Source: Clostridia bacterium (GTDB taxonomy: Bacteria > Bacillota > Clostridia > Oscillospirales > Butyricicoccaceae). Taken from it: a stretch of DNA of 9,237 nucleotides. A program made the position numbers and the translations under genes. A model generated the notes under the pieces. The model made no database searches, was not told the origin of the DNA, and saw only the letters and a program-made list of their open reading frames with translations. Positions 1 to 5,811 of this stretch are shown in pieces. Location: contig CAAFJY010000175.1 of assembly GCA_900763355.1 (NCBI GenBank), positions 1 to 9,237 of the forward strand. The letters run 5' to 3'. Position 1 is the stretch's first letter; each line of letters starts with the position of its first letter.

Positions 1-401
1 AGAATGTTTCGGGTGTTCTGCACCCCGGGGATCGACTTGACGCTGTTGAGCAGATGCTCCAGGCTCTGGGTGTTGTCGGTGACCACCTTGAGCATAAAGT
101 CAAAATCGCCGGTGATGTAGTGGCATTCCAGGATCTCCCGGTTCTCCTTGACAAAGGCGTGGAAGCGCTCGATGTACTTGGGATGCTCCAGACTCACCGA
201 GAGGAAGGCGTTGACGTCCTTCCCGGCCTTTGCACTGTTGAGGATGGTGGTGTGCTGGGAGATCAGGCCGGAGGCCTCCAGCTTGCGGATCCGCTCGATG
301 ACGGCGGACACCGACATATTGACCTTGTCGCTGATGACGCTGGCGTTTTCCCGGGCGTTGGCCCGAAGACATTTCAGGATCTTGACATCAATTTCATCCA
401 T
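1..401 (-). CDS. Lrp/AsnC family transcriptional regulator (3' end outside window)
   Basis: This is a DNA-binding regulator of the feast/famine (Lrp/AsnC) family, which usually senses an amino acid through its C-terminal RAM domain and controls transport or metabolism genes, often including its own. Reading inward from 401, the protein starts MDEIDVKILKCLRANAREN. A winged helix-turn-helix follows at about residues 4-45 (key part VNMSVSAVIERIRKLEASGLI), then a RAM-type domain from about residue 60 with YITGDFDFMLKV near residues 95-106. The 133 codons seen compare with a usual 140-160, so only about 10-25 residues are missing. The ATG at 401 is chosen because GGAGGG lies about 7 bases upstream and the Lrp N-terminus begins exactly there. 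The gene has its own promoter at 434-462 and is separated from jag by a terminator, so it is probably monocistronic or the first gene of a unit running off the window. The effector and targets cannot be read from the sequence. Confidence 0.93.
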   Translation of the reverse strand, partial: MDEIDVKILKCLRANARENASVISDKVNMSVSAVIERIRKLEASGLISQHTTILNSAKAGKDVNAFLSVSLEHPKYIERFHAFVKENREILECHYITGDFDFMLKVVTDNTQSLEHLLNSVKSIPGVQNTRNI

Positions 402-433
402 AGCGTGACCCTCCGAATTGCTGATATGCAAGC

Positions 434-462
434 ATTATAGTCGCTTTCCCGAAAAAATTCAA
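434..462 (-). promoter_or_regulatory. sigma-A-type promoter of the Lrp/AsnC gene
   Basis: On the minus strand there is a -35 TTGAAT (457-462), a 17-base spacer and a perfect -10 TATAAT (434-439). This would start transcription near 427 and give a leader of about 26 bases before the ATG at 401. The upstream flank (about 463-500) is rich in A/T tracts that could act as an UP element. Lrp-family genes are often autoregulated, but I see no clear dyad that would mark the site. Confidence 0.8.
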
Positions 463-520
463 GCAAAATCGAAAAACCACAAAAATATTGTAAAAAAATT
501 GCCTTTTTCGGACAAAGAAT

Positions 521-551
521 CCGCCGACCGGGCCAAAAGGCCGGCCGGCGG
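521..551 (-). terminator. probable terminator downstream of jag
   Basis: A GC-rich inverted repeat (ccgccgaccgggcc, loop aaaa, ggccggccggcgg on the plus strand) lies 20 bases beyond the jag stop codon. It forms a 13-14 bp stem with one internal irregularity. On the minus strand it is followed by ATTCTTTG, a weak U-tract; a better T run comes only at 492-498. It is placed to end the rpmH-jag transcript before the Lrp gene, but the poor U-tract leaves its efficiency open. Confidence 0.6.
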
Positions 552-571
552 CAGTGCGTGCGGGGGAAAAA

Positions 572-1336
572 TCACTGGGCGCTCTCGTCTCCGGCGGGCG
601 CCTGGGGACGGGGAGCGCGGGGAGGACGAGGACCGCCGCGGCGGGGACCACGGCCCGGATTACCGCCCCGGCGGGGGCCGCCGGGCTTTTTCCCGGTGGG
701 GTTGACGGGAGCCATCCCCTCCGGGGAGACGATGACCTTGCGGTTGGGCTCGGTGCCCACGGAATAGGTGGTGACGCCGGGGGTGTCCTGCAGCGCGGCG
801 TGGATGGTGCGGCGCTCGTGGGGATTCATGGGCTCCAGGGCCACGGGCTTGCGGTACTTCAGCGCCTTCTGGGCGGTCTTCTGGGCCAGAGCGCAGAGGC
901 TCTCCTCCCGCTTGGCCCGGTAGTTCTCGGTGTCCACGGTGATGCGCCAGCGCTCCTCCTCCTTGCGGTTGGTGACGATGTTGGTCAGATACTGGATGGC
1001 GTCCAGCGTATCCCCGTGGTGGCCGATGACGGCGTTCATGTTGTCGCCGGACAACTCCAGCAGGATGGTGCGCTCCTCCGCATTTTCCTGGGCATGGACC
1101 TGGGCGGGAGTGCCGAAGCGCTCCAGCAGACCCTGAAGGAACTCCACGGCACGGGCTGTCGGGGTATCTTCGTAGGAGACGCGGACGATGGCCGGCTCTT
1201 TGCCCAGACCGAGAAAGCCTGCCTTGGGCTTTTGCAGGACCTCCACCGAGACCTCGTCCCGGGTCTTGCCCAGCTGGGCCAGGGCGCTTTCGATGGCGGC
1301 ATCCAGCGTGTCGCCTTTTGCTTCGATGTATTTCAT
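572..1336 (-). CDS. jag: Jag/KhpB (EloR) RNA-binding protein
   Basis: This is the cytoplasmic RNA-binding protein Jag (KhpB/EloR). In pneumococci it pairs with KhpA and affects cell elongation and division; the SpoIIIJ-associated name comes from its position after yidC. The 254-aa protein has a Jag-N domain at residues 3-53 (KPKAGFLGLG at 36-45). A type II KH domain spans about 78-135, with its GxxG loop as GHHG at 105-108. An R3H domain spans about 137-203, with the diagnostic R-x3-H at Arg175 and His179. The family normally ends near residue 205. Here a low-complexity Gly/Pro/Arg tail fills 205-254 and contains PRRGG twice, resembling an RGG-type RNA-binding extension. The ATG at 1336 matches the family N-terminus and has AAGGCGG upstream. 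It is the last gene of the L34 cluster, 19 bases after yidC. The domain assignment is firm; the role in this organism is inferred. Confidence 0.95.
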   Translation of the reverse strand: MKYIEAKGDTLDAAIESALAQLGKTRDEVSVEVLQKPKAGFLGLGKEPAIVRVSYEDTPTARAVEFLQGLLERFGTPAQVHAQENAEERTILLELSGDNMNAVIGHHGDTLDAIQYLTNIVTNRKEEERWRITVDTENYRAKREESLCALAQKTAQKALKYRKPVALEPMNPHERRTIHAALQDTPGVTTYSVGTEPNRKVIVSPEGMAPVNPTGKKPGGPRRGGNPGRGPRRGGPRPPRAPRPQAPAGDESAQ

Positions 1337-1355
1337 GGAACGTTCCGCCTTCTTT

Positions 1356-2201
1356 TTAGTTTTCCTTGCCGTCGCGGAGCTTTTTCTGCACCCATTTGTT
1401 CAGGCAGAACTCCTGCACGGCGGAGAGAATGTTGTTGGAGATCCAGTAGATGGTCAGGCCCCCGGGAAGCATATAGCCGAACCACAGGGACATGAGAGGC
1501 ATCATGAAGAGCATCATCTTATTGCTCTGCTGCATCTGGGGGTTGGGATTGGGGGTGTTCTGGGCCTGCATCCGCTGGGTGAGCCAAGAGAGCCCGAAGG
1601 AGGTCAAAGCCGAGATCACGGGCAGGAACCACAGAGCGTTGATGACCTTGAACTGGGGGCTGGCGGTGAGGTCAAAGGGACCGAAGTTGAAGCTCACCCG
1701 CAGCAGCTTGTCGGAGATGTCGGCCACCTGGTCAAAGTGCTGATAGACCTGACCGGCGAGACCGATCTGGGAATAGACCCCGCTCATGGTGTAGTTGAGC
1801 CGCTCGGCGATCTGGGTGATCTGGGCCGAGGTCAGCTGCATGAAGTACTGCAGGGGATAGAGGATGACGCCGTAGAGCCCCAGCATGATGGGCAGGATGA
1901 TCAGCTGGGTGCCGCAGCCCGCCATGGGGGAGACCCCTTCCTGATCATAGAGGTTCTGGAGCTCCTCCTGCATCCGCCGCTGATCCCGGGCATAGGTCTT
2001 CTGGATCTGCAGGACCTTGGGCTGGATGCGCTGGACCTCCATCATGGAGCGCTTGGTCTTGAAGGACAGGGGCAGCATGAGCACCTTCACCAGCAGAGCG
2101 AAGAGGAAGATGGACACGCCGTAGCTCCCCACGAACTGATAGATCAGCCGCATCACATAGCCAAAGGGGGTGGAGAAGATCTGGTAGAGAAATTGATACA
2201 T
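1356..2201 (-). CDS. yidC: YidC/Oxa1 family membrane protein insertase
   Basis: YidC inserts membrane proteins into the cytoplasmic membrane, alone or with Sec, using a hydrophilic groove. The 281-aa protein is of the short Gram-positive type without the large periplasmic domain of Proteobacteria, and it shows no lipobox. The first core helix is at about 25-45 and carries Lys39, which aligns with the groove arginine of E. coli YidC (Arg366). A charged cytoplasmic hairpin covers about 48-92, with further helices near 97-117 and 186-207. The conserved C-terminal block is at about 228-265 (key part MLPGGLTIYWISNNILS), followed by a short basic tail. The start at 2201 is fixed by AAGGAG overlapping the yidD stop codon 12 bases upstream. 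It lies between yidD, its partner in insertion, and jag, as in many Firmicutes. The family call is secure. Confidence 0.97.
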   Translation of the reverse strand: MYQFLYQIFSTPFGYVMRLIYQFVGSYGVSIFLFALLVKVLMLPLSFKTKRSMMEVQRIQPKVLQIQKTYARDQRRMQEELQNLYDQEGVSPMAGCGTQLIILPIMLGLYGVILYPLQYFMQLTSAQITQIAERLNYTMSGVYSQIGLAGQVYQHFDQVADISDKLLRVSFNFGPFDLTASPQFKVINALWFLPVISALTSFGLSWLTQRMQAQNTPNPNPQMQQSNKMMLFMMPLMSLWFGYMLPGGLTIYWISNNILSAVQEFCLNKWVQKKLRDGKEN

Positions 2202-2213
2202 TGGTCGTGCTCC

Positions 2214-2456
2214 TTAATGATGTTTGTGGAAAAAGCGGAGCTCCTCCGGCACGGGATCATAGCCGCCCCGGGAAAAGGGGTTGCAGCGCAGGATCCGCCA
2301 GAGGGCCAGCGCACCGCCGCAGAGGGCGCCATGGCGCTGGATGGCCTCTGCCGCATATTCGGAACAAGAGGGAACGAAGCGGCAGGTGGGCCCTCCCTTC
2401 ATGGGAGAGAGATTTTTCTGATAAAACCGGATGAGCCGGACCAGCAGAGAGCCCAC
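2214..2456 (-). CDS. yidD: membrane protein insertion efficiency factor YidD
   Basis: YidD is a small membrane-associated protein that helps YidC insert membrane proteins. The 80-aa product has all the family signatures: a N-terminal amphipathic stretch (LVRLIRFYQKNLSP), PTCRFVPSCSEY at 23-34 with Cys25 and Cys31, the AIQRHG segment at 38-43, and RILRCNPFSRGGYDPVP at 54-70 with Cys58. The start codon is GTG (2456), one base after the rnpA TGA, with a GGGGAG ribosome binding site inside the end of rnpA. This tight junction indicates translational coupling. The stop codon in turn overlaps the yidC ribosome binding site. Confidence 0.96.
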   Translation of the reverse strand: MGSLLVRLIRFYQKNLSPMKGGPTCRFVPSCSEYAAEAIQRHGALCGGALALWRILRCNPFSRGGYDPVPEELRFFHKHH

Positions 2457-2457
2457 C

Positions 2458-2805
2458 TCAGTGCTCCCCGCTCAGAAGAGACAGCTGGGCGCACAGGGCG
2501 AGAAAATCGGCCTGGAGCTGATCAAAGGGTGCCGTCGCGGCGGCGTGCCGGGCAACGATGACGATGTCATATCCGCTTTTCAGGCGGGTCTCGTTGAGGC
2601 GATAGACCTCCCGCAGACGGCGTCGGGCGCGGTTGCGCACCACGGCGCAGCCCAGTTTCACAGAAACGGTGATCCCCAGATGGTTCACCGCTTTGGACCG
2701 GTGCCGCCGGGCATAGAGCACCATGGTCCGCCGCGCGCCGGACTGGCCCCGGCTGTAGAGCGCACGGAAAATGTGGTTTTCCTTGATGGAACGGGTCTTG
2801 TTCAT
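2458..2805 (-). CDS. rnpA: ribonuclease P protein component
   Basis: This is the protein subunit of RNase P, which binds the catalytic RNA and helps it cut the 5' leader from pre-tRNAs. The 115-aa, strongly basic product has the usual length. It begins MNKTRSIKENHIFRALYSRG, the conserved N-terminal segment, and carries the RNR motif region KLGCAVVRNRARRRLRE at 50-66, with Arg57-Asn58-Arg59, which contacts the RNA. The ATG at 2805 is preceded only by a weak GGTGA-like ribosome binding site, which would favour low expression. A terminator-like hairpin also separates it from rpmH upstream. No separate promoter is evident, so it probably depends on read-through from the rpmH promoter. Confidence 0.96.
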   Translation of the reverse strand: MNKTRSIKENHIFRALYSRGQSGARRTMVLYARRHRSKAVNHLGITVSVKLGCAVVRNRARRRLREVYRLNETRLKSGYDIVIVARHAAATAPFDQLQADFLALCAQLSLLSGEH

Positions 2806-2849
2806 GAAATGGATTCACCAACCGATCGTGGACGGGTCCAAATTAAAAT

Positions 2850-2876
2850 TTAAGACCGCAGGGACTGCGGTCTTAA
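2850..2876 (-). terminator. terminator-like attenuator hairpin between rpmH and rnpA
   Basis: A perfect 11-bp inverted repeat (ttaagaccgca, loop gggac, tgcggtcttaa on the plus strand) lies 18 bases after the rpmH stop codon. On the minus strand it is followed by ATTTTAATTT, a fair U-tract. It should stop part of the transcripts, so that L34 is made in excess and the rest of the cluster is read through. Confidence 0.7.
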
Positions 2877-2893
2877 TCTTAAGCTGGAAGTCC

Positions 2894-3028
2894 TCAGGCA
2901 GAGAGACGGGCGCGGCCCTTTGCACGGCGGCGGGCCAGGACCTTGCGGCCGTTGCGGGTCTTCATACGCTTCATGAAGCCGTGCTCCTTCTGGCGCTGAC
3001 GCTTCTTGGGCTGATAGGTACGAATCAT
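2894..3028 (-). CDS. rpmH: 50S ribosomal protein L34
   Basis: L34 is a very small basic protein of the large ribosomal subunit. On the minus strand from 3028 there is a 44-codon reading frame ending in TGA (2894-2896). It starts MIRTYQPKKRQRQKEHGF and ends with ARRRAKGRARLSA, which matches the L34 family over its whole length (44-45 aa is normal). The start is decided by an excellent ribosome binding site, GGAGGTG at 3034-3040. It is the first gene of the cluster, behind a near-perfect promoter and a structured leader of about 80 bases. Upstream of L34 one normally finds dnaA in the opposite orientation; here it is a SLOG-family gene instead. Confidence 0.97.
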   Translation of the reverse strand: MIRTYQPKKRQRQKEHGFMKRMKTRNGRKVLARRRAKGRARLSA

Positions 3029-3059
3029 TTTCACACCTCCTGATTCAAGCTGTTATTGA

Positions 3060-3097
3060 CACCGGTACGGGCTCGAAGTCTCAAGCCCATGCCGGTG
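3060..3097 (-). promoter_or_regulatory. large hairpin in the rpmH 5' leader
   Basis: Within the rpmH leader, the arms caccgg (3060-3065) and ccggtg (3092-3097) extend inward through gggct-type pairs. Together they form a stem of about 16 pairs with one mismatch and two G-U pairs on the transcribed strand, closed by a small loop. It begins roughly 11 bases from the predicted transcript start and has no U-tract after it, so it is not a terminator. Possible roles are mRNA 5'-end protection or a translational control site for L34; neither is proven by the sequence. Confidence 0.6.
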
Positions 3098-3114
3098 ACG
3101 ATAACGCACCATGT

Positions 3115-3144
3115 ATTATACGGGACAAGGGGCCTTTCTGTCAA
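3115..3144 (-). promoter_or_regulatory. strong consensus promoter of the rpmH cluster
   Basis: On the minus strand a perfect -35 TTGACA (3139-3144) and a perfect -10 TATAAT (3115-3120) are separated by 18 bases. Transcription should begin near 3108, giving a leader of about 80 bases to rpmH. Both hexamers being perfect fits a gene for a ribosomal protein needed in large amounts. Confidence 0.9.
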
Positions 3145-3198
3145 CCGTTTTTCCGAGAAAATCTGGGGATGGAGCGGAAAAAATCCCCCCGGCGGCGG

Positions 3199-3227
3199 TT
3201 GAAGGACGGGGAAAACTATGGTATACT
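3199..3227 (+). promoter_or_regulatory. sigma-A-type promoter of the SLOG-family gene
   Basis: TTGAAG (3199-3204), a 17-base spacer and TATACT (3222-3227) form a good promoter. Transcription would start near 3234, about 24 bases before the ATG at 3258. It diverges from the rpmH promoter without overlapping it. Confidence 0.75.
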
Positions 3228-3257
3228 TTTCCCAAACATGGAAACGGGGGCGGGCGG

Positions 3258-3731
3258 ATGGAAAAGCTGTGCATTTTTTCCGGTCACCGGGAGCTGCCTG
3301 CCCGGAGAGAGGAGCTGGCGAGCGCCCTGGAGCGGGCCGTGCGGGAGCATCTGGCGGCGGGGTACACCGCCTTTGCCAGCGGGGGGGCCATGGGTTTCGA
3401 TCTCCTGGCGGCCGAGACGGTGCTCCGCCTGCGGGAGGAGGACAGCCGCGCCCGGCTCTATATGATCCTCCCCTGTCCCGGCCAGGAGCGGGCCTATCCC
3501 CCGGAGGAAAAGCGCCGGTACCGGGCGGCGCTGGCGGGGGCCGACCTGGTGCGCTATACCGCCGGGCGGTATTACCGGGGCTGTATGCTCACCCGGGACC
3601 GGGTGCTGGCCCAGGCCGCCGACGGCTGCATCTGCTATCTCACCCGCTCCACCGGGGGGACGGCCTATACCGTCCGCCAGGCCATTTTGCGGGATGTGCC
3701 CATCCGCAATCTGGCGGAGGAGCTGGACTGA
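3258..3731 (+). CDS. SLOG-family (DUF1273/YpsA-like) protein
   Basis: This is a cytoplasmic protein of the SLOG superfamily, a Rossmann-like fold that also includes DprA and lysine-decarboxylase-like LOG proteins and is thought to bind nucleotide-type ligands. The 157-aa product has FSGHR at 7-11 near the N-terminus, SGGAMGFDLLAAETVL at 41-56 (the GGxxGxD ligand loop), an LP-containing strand near 75, and STGGTAYTVRQA near the C-terminus. This order is typical of DUF1273. B. subtilis YpsA of this family affects cell division, but whether this protein does is unknown. The ATG at 3258 is chosen over upstream in-frame starts because homology begins there, the promoter leads directly to it, and GGGGGCGGGCGG precedes it as a purine-rich though poor ribosome binding site. 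cls follows after 82 bases with no clear terminator between, so the two may be cotranscribed. Confidence 0.85.
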   Translation: MEKLCIFSGHRELPARREELASALERAVREHLAAGYTAFASGGAMGFDLLAAETVLRLREEDSRARLYMILPCPGQERAYPPEEKRRYRAALAGADLVRYTAGRYYRGCMLTRDRVLAQAADGCICYLTRSTGGTAYTVRQAILRDVPIRNLAEELD

Positions 3732-3813
3732 ATACGCCCGGCTGCTGGGAACAAGCCGATCGGGTCCCCTGGGAGGATCCGGAAAACCGCTGTTTGTGAG
3801 GAAAAGGAGTTTT

Positions 3814-5418
3814 ATGGACCGAGAGACCCATCCACCCAAAGCCCCCCGCCCCAAGGGGGAGCGCAAAAAACAGCTTATCCAAAAGGGAAAGCACGGCCTG
3901 TGGCGGGTGATCTTCAGCCGCACGGGGATCATCGTGCTGCTGCTGCTCATGCAGATCGCCCTGATGCTCACGCTCTATCTCCGCTTCCAGCAGTACATGG
4001 TGCACTATTTCAGTGTGTCCGGCGTGTTGACGGCGGTGATGGTGCTGTGGCTCATGAACAGCGAGGGGGAGCCCTCGGCAAAGTCCACCTGGCTCATTTT
4101 GTTCCTGCTGTTCCCCCTGGCGGGGTCGCTGTTTTACTTTTATTGCCGGCTGGACATTGGCCATCGGGCCCTGCGGGATCGGTGCCGCCAGATCAACCGC
4201 GACGCTGCCCGGACCATGACCCAGGGGCCGGCTTTCCGGGCATTGGAGGAGGAGAGCCCTGCGGATGCGGGGCTGGCCGCGTATCTCTTTGAAGCGGGGA
4301 GCTTCCCGGTCTATGACAAAACGGCGGTGCAGTATTATCCTTCCGGCGAGGATTTCTTCCCGGCGCTGTTGGACGAGCTGGAGCGAGCGGAGCGCTTTAT
4401 CTTCCTGGAATATTTCATCATCGAGCCCGGGATCATGTGGGACAAGGTGCTGGAGGTTTTGTGCCGCAAGGCGGACCAGGGGGTGAACGTGCGGGTCCTG
4501 TACGACGGGACCTGCGAGTTTTTCCGGGTCCCCCGGGGGTATTGGAAAACTTTGGAGGAAAAGAACGTCCGCTGCCGGGTGTTTGCCCCCATTCATCCCT
4601 TTGTCTCCACCCATTACAATTATCGGGATCATCGGAAGATTGCGATCGTAGACGGACGGATCGCCTTTACCGGCGGGGTCAACATGGCTGACGAGTACAT
4701 CAACGAGACCCATCCCTTTGGCCAGTGGAAGGACACGGCTCTGCGCCTGGAGGGGGCGGGGGTCCGGTCCTTCACGCTCCTGTTTTTGGAGATGTGGCAT
4801 GTTTCCGAGCGGGGAGAACTCAAGCTGGAGCCCTGGCTCTCGGCCAGCGTGCCCTGTGCTGCGCCCACCTCGGGCTATGTCATCCCCTATGGGGACAATC
4901 CCCTGGACGACGAGCCCGTGGGGGAGTGGGTTTATACGCATATTCTCGCGCAGGCAAAGAACTATGTTCACATTATGACTCCGTATCTTATTCTGGACAG
5001 CGAGCTGGAAAATGCGCTGCGCTTTGCCGCCCGGCGGGGGGTGGAGGTGTCGATCATCCTCCCGCACACGCCGGACAAGCGCATCCCCTTTGCCCTGGCC
5101 AAGACACATTTGCCCCGGCTGACTGCTGCGGGGGTGAAGGTCTATGAGTATCTGCCCGGGTTTATCCACGCCAAATCTTTTGTCAGCGACGGCTGCCGCG
5201 CGGTGGTGGGAACCATCAATCTGGACTATCGCAGCCTGTACCACCACTTTGAATGTGCGGCCTTCCTCTATGGAGAGGAAAAGGCCGGGCCGGTAGAGGC
5301 GGATTTCCAGCGGACGCTGGCCGACTGCCAGAGGATTACCCGGGATGGCGCGGCCAGGCCAGGCCTGGGGTGGAAGCTCCTGGGCACACTGATGAAAATT
5401 ATTGCCCCGATGATGTAA
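3814..5418 (+). CDS. cls: cardiolipin synthase (phospholipase D family)
   Basis: This enzyme joins two phosphatidylglycerols (releasing glycerol) to make cardiolipin in the cytoplasmic membrane. The 534-aa product starts with a basic, Pro/Lys-rich segment (1-30). Three hydrophobic segments follow at about 38-57, 65-82 and 93-111 (PLDc_N region). Two PLD catalytic domains come next. HKD motif 1 is HRKIAIVD with His273, Lys275 and Asp280, followed by GGVNMADEY. HKD motif 2 is HAKSFVSD with His452, Lys454 and Asp459, followed by GTINLDYRS. Both active-site halves are therefore intact. It is slightly longer than the usual 480-510 aa because of the N-terminal extension. The ATG at 3814 is chosen because AAAAGGAG lies 4 bases upstream; longer in-frame forms would read into the SLOG gene. 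A strong terminator lies 10 bases after the stop codon. Related PLD-family phosphatidyltransferases cannot be fully excluded. Confidence 0.95.
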   Translation: MDRETHPPKAPRPKGERKKQLIQKGKHGLWRVIFSRTGIIVLLLLMQIALMLTLYLRFQQYMVHYFSVSGVLTAVMVLWLMNSEGEPSAKSTWLILFLLFPLAGSLFYFYCRLDIGHRALRDRCRQINRDAARTMTQGPAFRALEEESPADAGLAAYLFEAGSFPVYDKTAVQYYPSGEDFFPALLDELERAERFIFLEYFIIEPGIMWDKVLEVLCRKADQGVNVRVLYDGTCEFFRVPRGYWKTLEEKNVRCRVFAPIHPFVSTHYNYRDHRKIAIVDGRIAFTGGVNMADEYINETHPFGQWKDTALRLEGAGVRSFTLLFLEMWHVSERGELKLEPWLSASVPCAAPTSGYVIPYGDNPLDDEPVGEWVYTHILAQAKNYVHIMTPYLILDSELENALRFAARRGVEVSIILPHTPDKRIPFALAKTHLPRLTAAGVKVYEYLPGFIHAKSFVSDGCRAVVGTINLDYRSLYHHFECAAFLYGEEKAGPVEADFQRTLADCQRITRDGAARPGLGWKLLGTLMKIIAPMM

Positions 5419-5428
5419 AGCAAGACAA

Positions 5429-5461
5429 AAGCCGCCCCTCCGTACAGCGGAGGGGCGGCTT
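5429..5461. terminator. bidirectional terminator between cls and the SOS gene
   Basis: A perfect 14-bp stem (aagccgcccctccg, loop tacag, cggaggggcggctt) lies 10 bases after the cls stop and 15 bases after the end of the convergent SOS gene. The plus strand continues with TGTTTTCTGTT and the minus strand with TTGTCTTGC after a T-rich stem end, so it can end transcripts from both sides. Confidence 0.9.
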
Positions 5462-5476
5462 GTTTTCTGTTGATCC

Positions 5477-5734
5477 TTATGCCGCGCGGCCCAGGGGCGC
5501 GGGGCGGGCAGAGGCTGCCGCCGCAGGACGGGAGATATCCGGAGCGGGAGCGGCTGCCCGGGGGTGGGCATAGCGGGGCCGGGTGAAGCGGTCCCCCAGC
5601 AAAATGAGCCCGATGCACACCGCGCCCAGAAGGAGAGTGGGGATGAGCGCCACGATCCCCCCGTCGGAAGCCATAGCCAGCCAGAGCAGACCCAGCCCCC
5701 CTGCCAGCATCATTCGCCGTCCGTGCTTTTTCAT
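5477..5734 (-). CDS. LexA-controlled small membrane protein, unknown function
   Basis: I do not recognise this 85-aa protein. It starts with a basic MKKHGRR, then has hydrophobic segments at about 8-22 and 27-46 joined by a short SDGG turn. A 38-residue Ala/Pro/Arg-rich tail follows (about 48-85). By the positive-inside rule both ends should face the cytoplasm. There is no LysM or other known domain. The ATG at 5734 is supported by AGGAGGG (5742-5748) 7 bases upstream and by codons fitting a membrane protein. Its promoter carries two full-consensus LexA boxes and one imperfect box, so induction by DNA damage is expected. SOS-induced small membrane proteins in other bacteria (YneA, SosA, SidA) block cell division, and TisB depolarises the membrane. 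Either role is possible here, but only by analogy. The reading frame is closed by the terminator shared with cls. Confidence 0.8.
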   Translation of the reverse strand: MKKHGRRMMLAGGLGLLWLAMASDGGIVALIPTLLLGAVCIGLILLGDRFTRPRYAHPRAAAPAPDISRPAAAASARPAPLGRAA

Positions 5735-5756
5735 GGTGCATCCCTCCTACAGAAAA

Positions 5757-5770
5757 CAAACGTCTGTTCG
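5757..5770 (-). promoter_or_regulatory. LexA (DinR) box 1, downstream of the promoter
   Basis: Minus strand CGAACAGACGTTTG matches the Gram-positive LexA consensus CGAACRNRYGTTYG at every position. It lies just downstream of the expected transcription start (about 5776) and 8 bases before the ribosome binding site of the 85-aa gene. Bound LexA would block early elongation there. Confidence 0.88.
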
Positions 5771-5782
5771 TTCGATGAACTC

Positions 5783-5811
5783 AGTATAGCACATTTGTTC
5801 GGTGATTGCAA
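5783..5811 (-). promoter_or_regulatory. promoter of the SOS-controlled small membrane protein gene
   Basis: On the minus strand there is a -35 TTGCAA (5806-5811), a 17-base spacer and a -10 TATACT (5783-5788). The predicted start is near 5776 and the leader is about 42 bases. LexA box 2 overlaps the -35 hexamer, box 1 covers the initial transcribed region, and an imperfect box fills the spacer. The promoter should therefore be tightly closed until LexA is cleaved. Confidence 0.85.

Noticed and set aside
1188..2561. Long plus-strand open frame across jag, yidC, yidD and rnpA
   Set aside because: It is a shadow of four conserved minus-strand genes, with shadow-type composition.
3111..3257. N-terminal extension of the SLOG-family protein from an ATG at 3111
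   Set aside because: It would start upstream of the gene's own promoter, overlaps the rpmH promoter, and the added residues look random. Family similarity begins at 3258.
3694..3813. N-terminal extension of cardiolipin synthase
   Set aside because: It would overlap the end of the SLOG gene, and the ATG at 3814 has a clear AAAAGGAG just upstream.
3640..5571. Long minus-strand open frame (643 codons) opposite cls
   Set aside because: It is antisense to cls, whose HKD motifs are unmistakable, and it reads straight through a strong bidirectional terminator. No recognisable domain and no good ribosome binding site.
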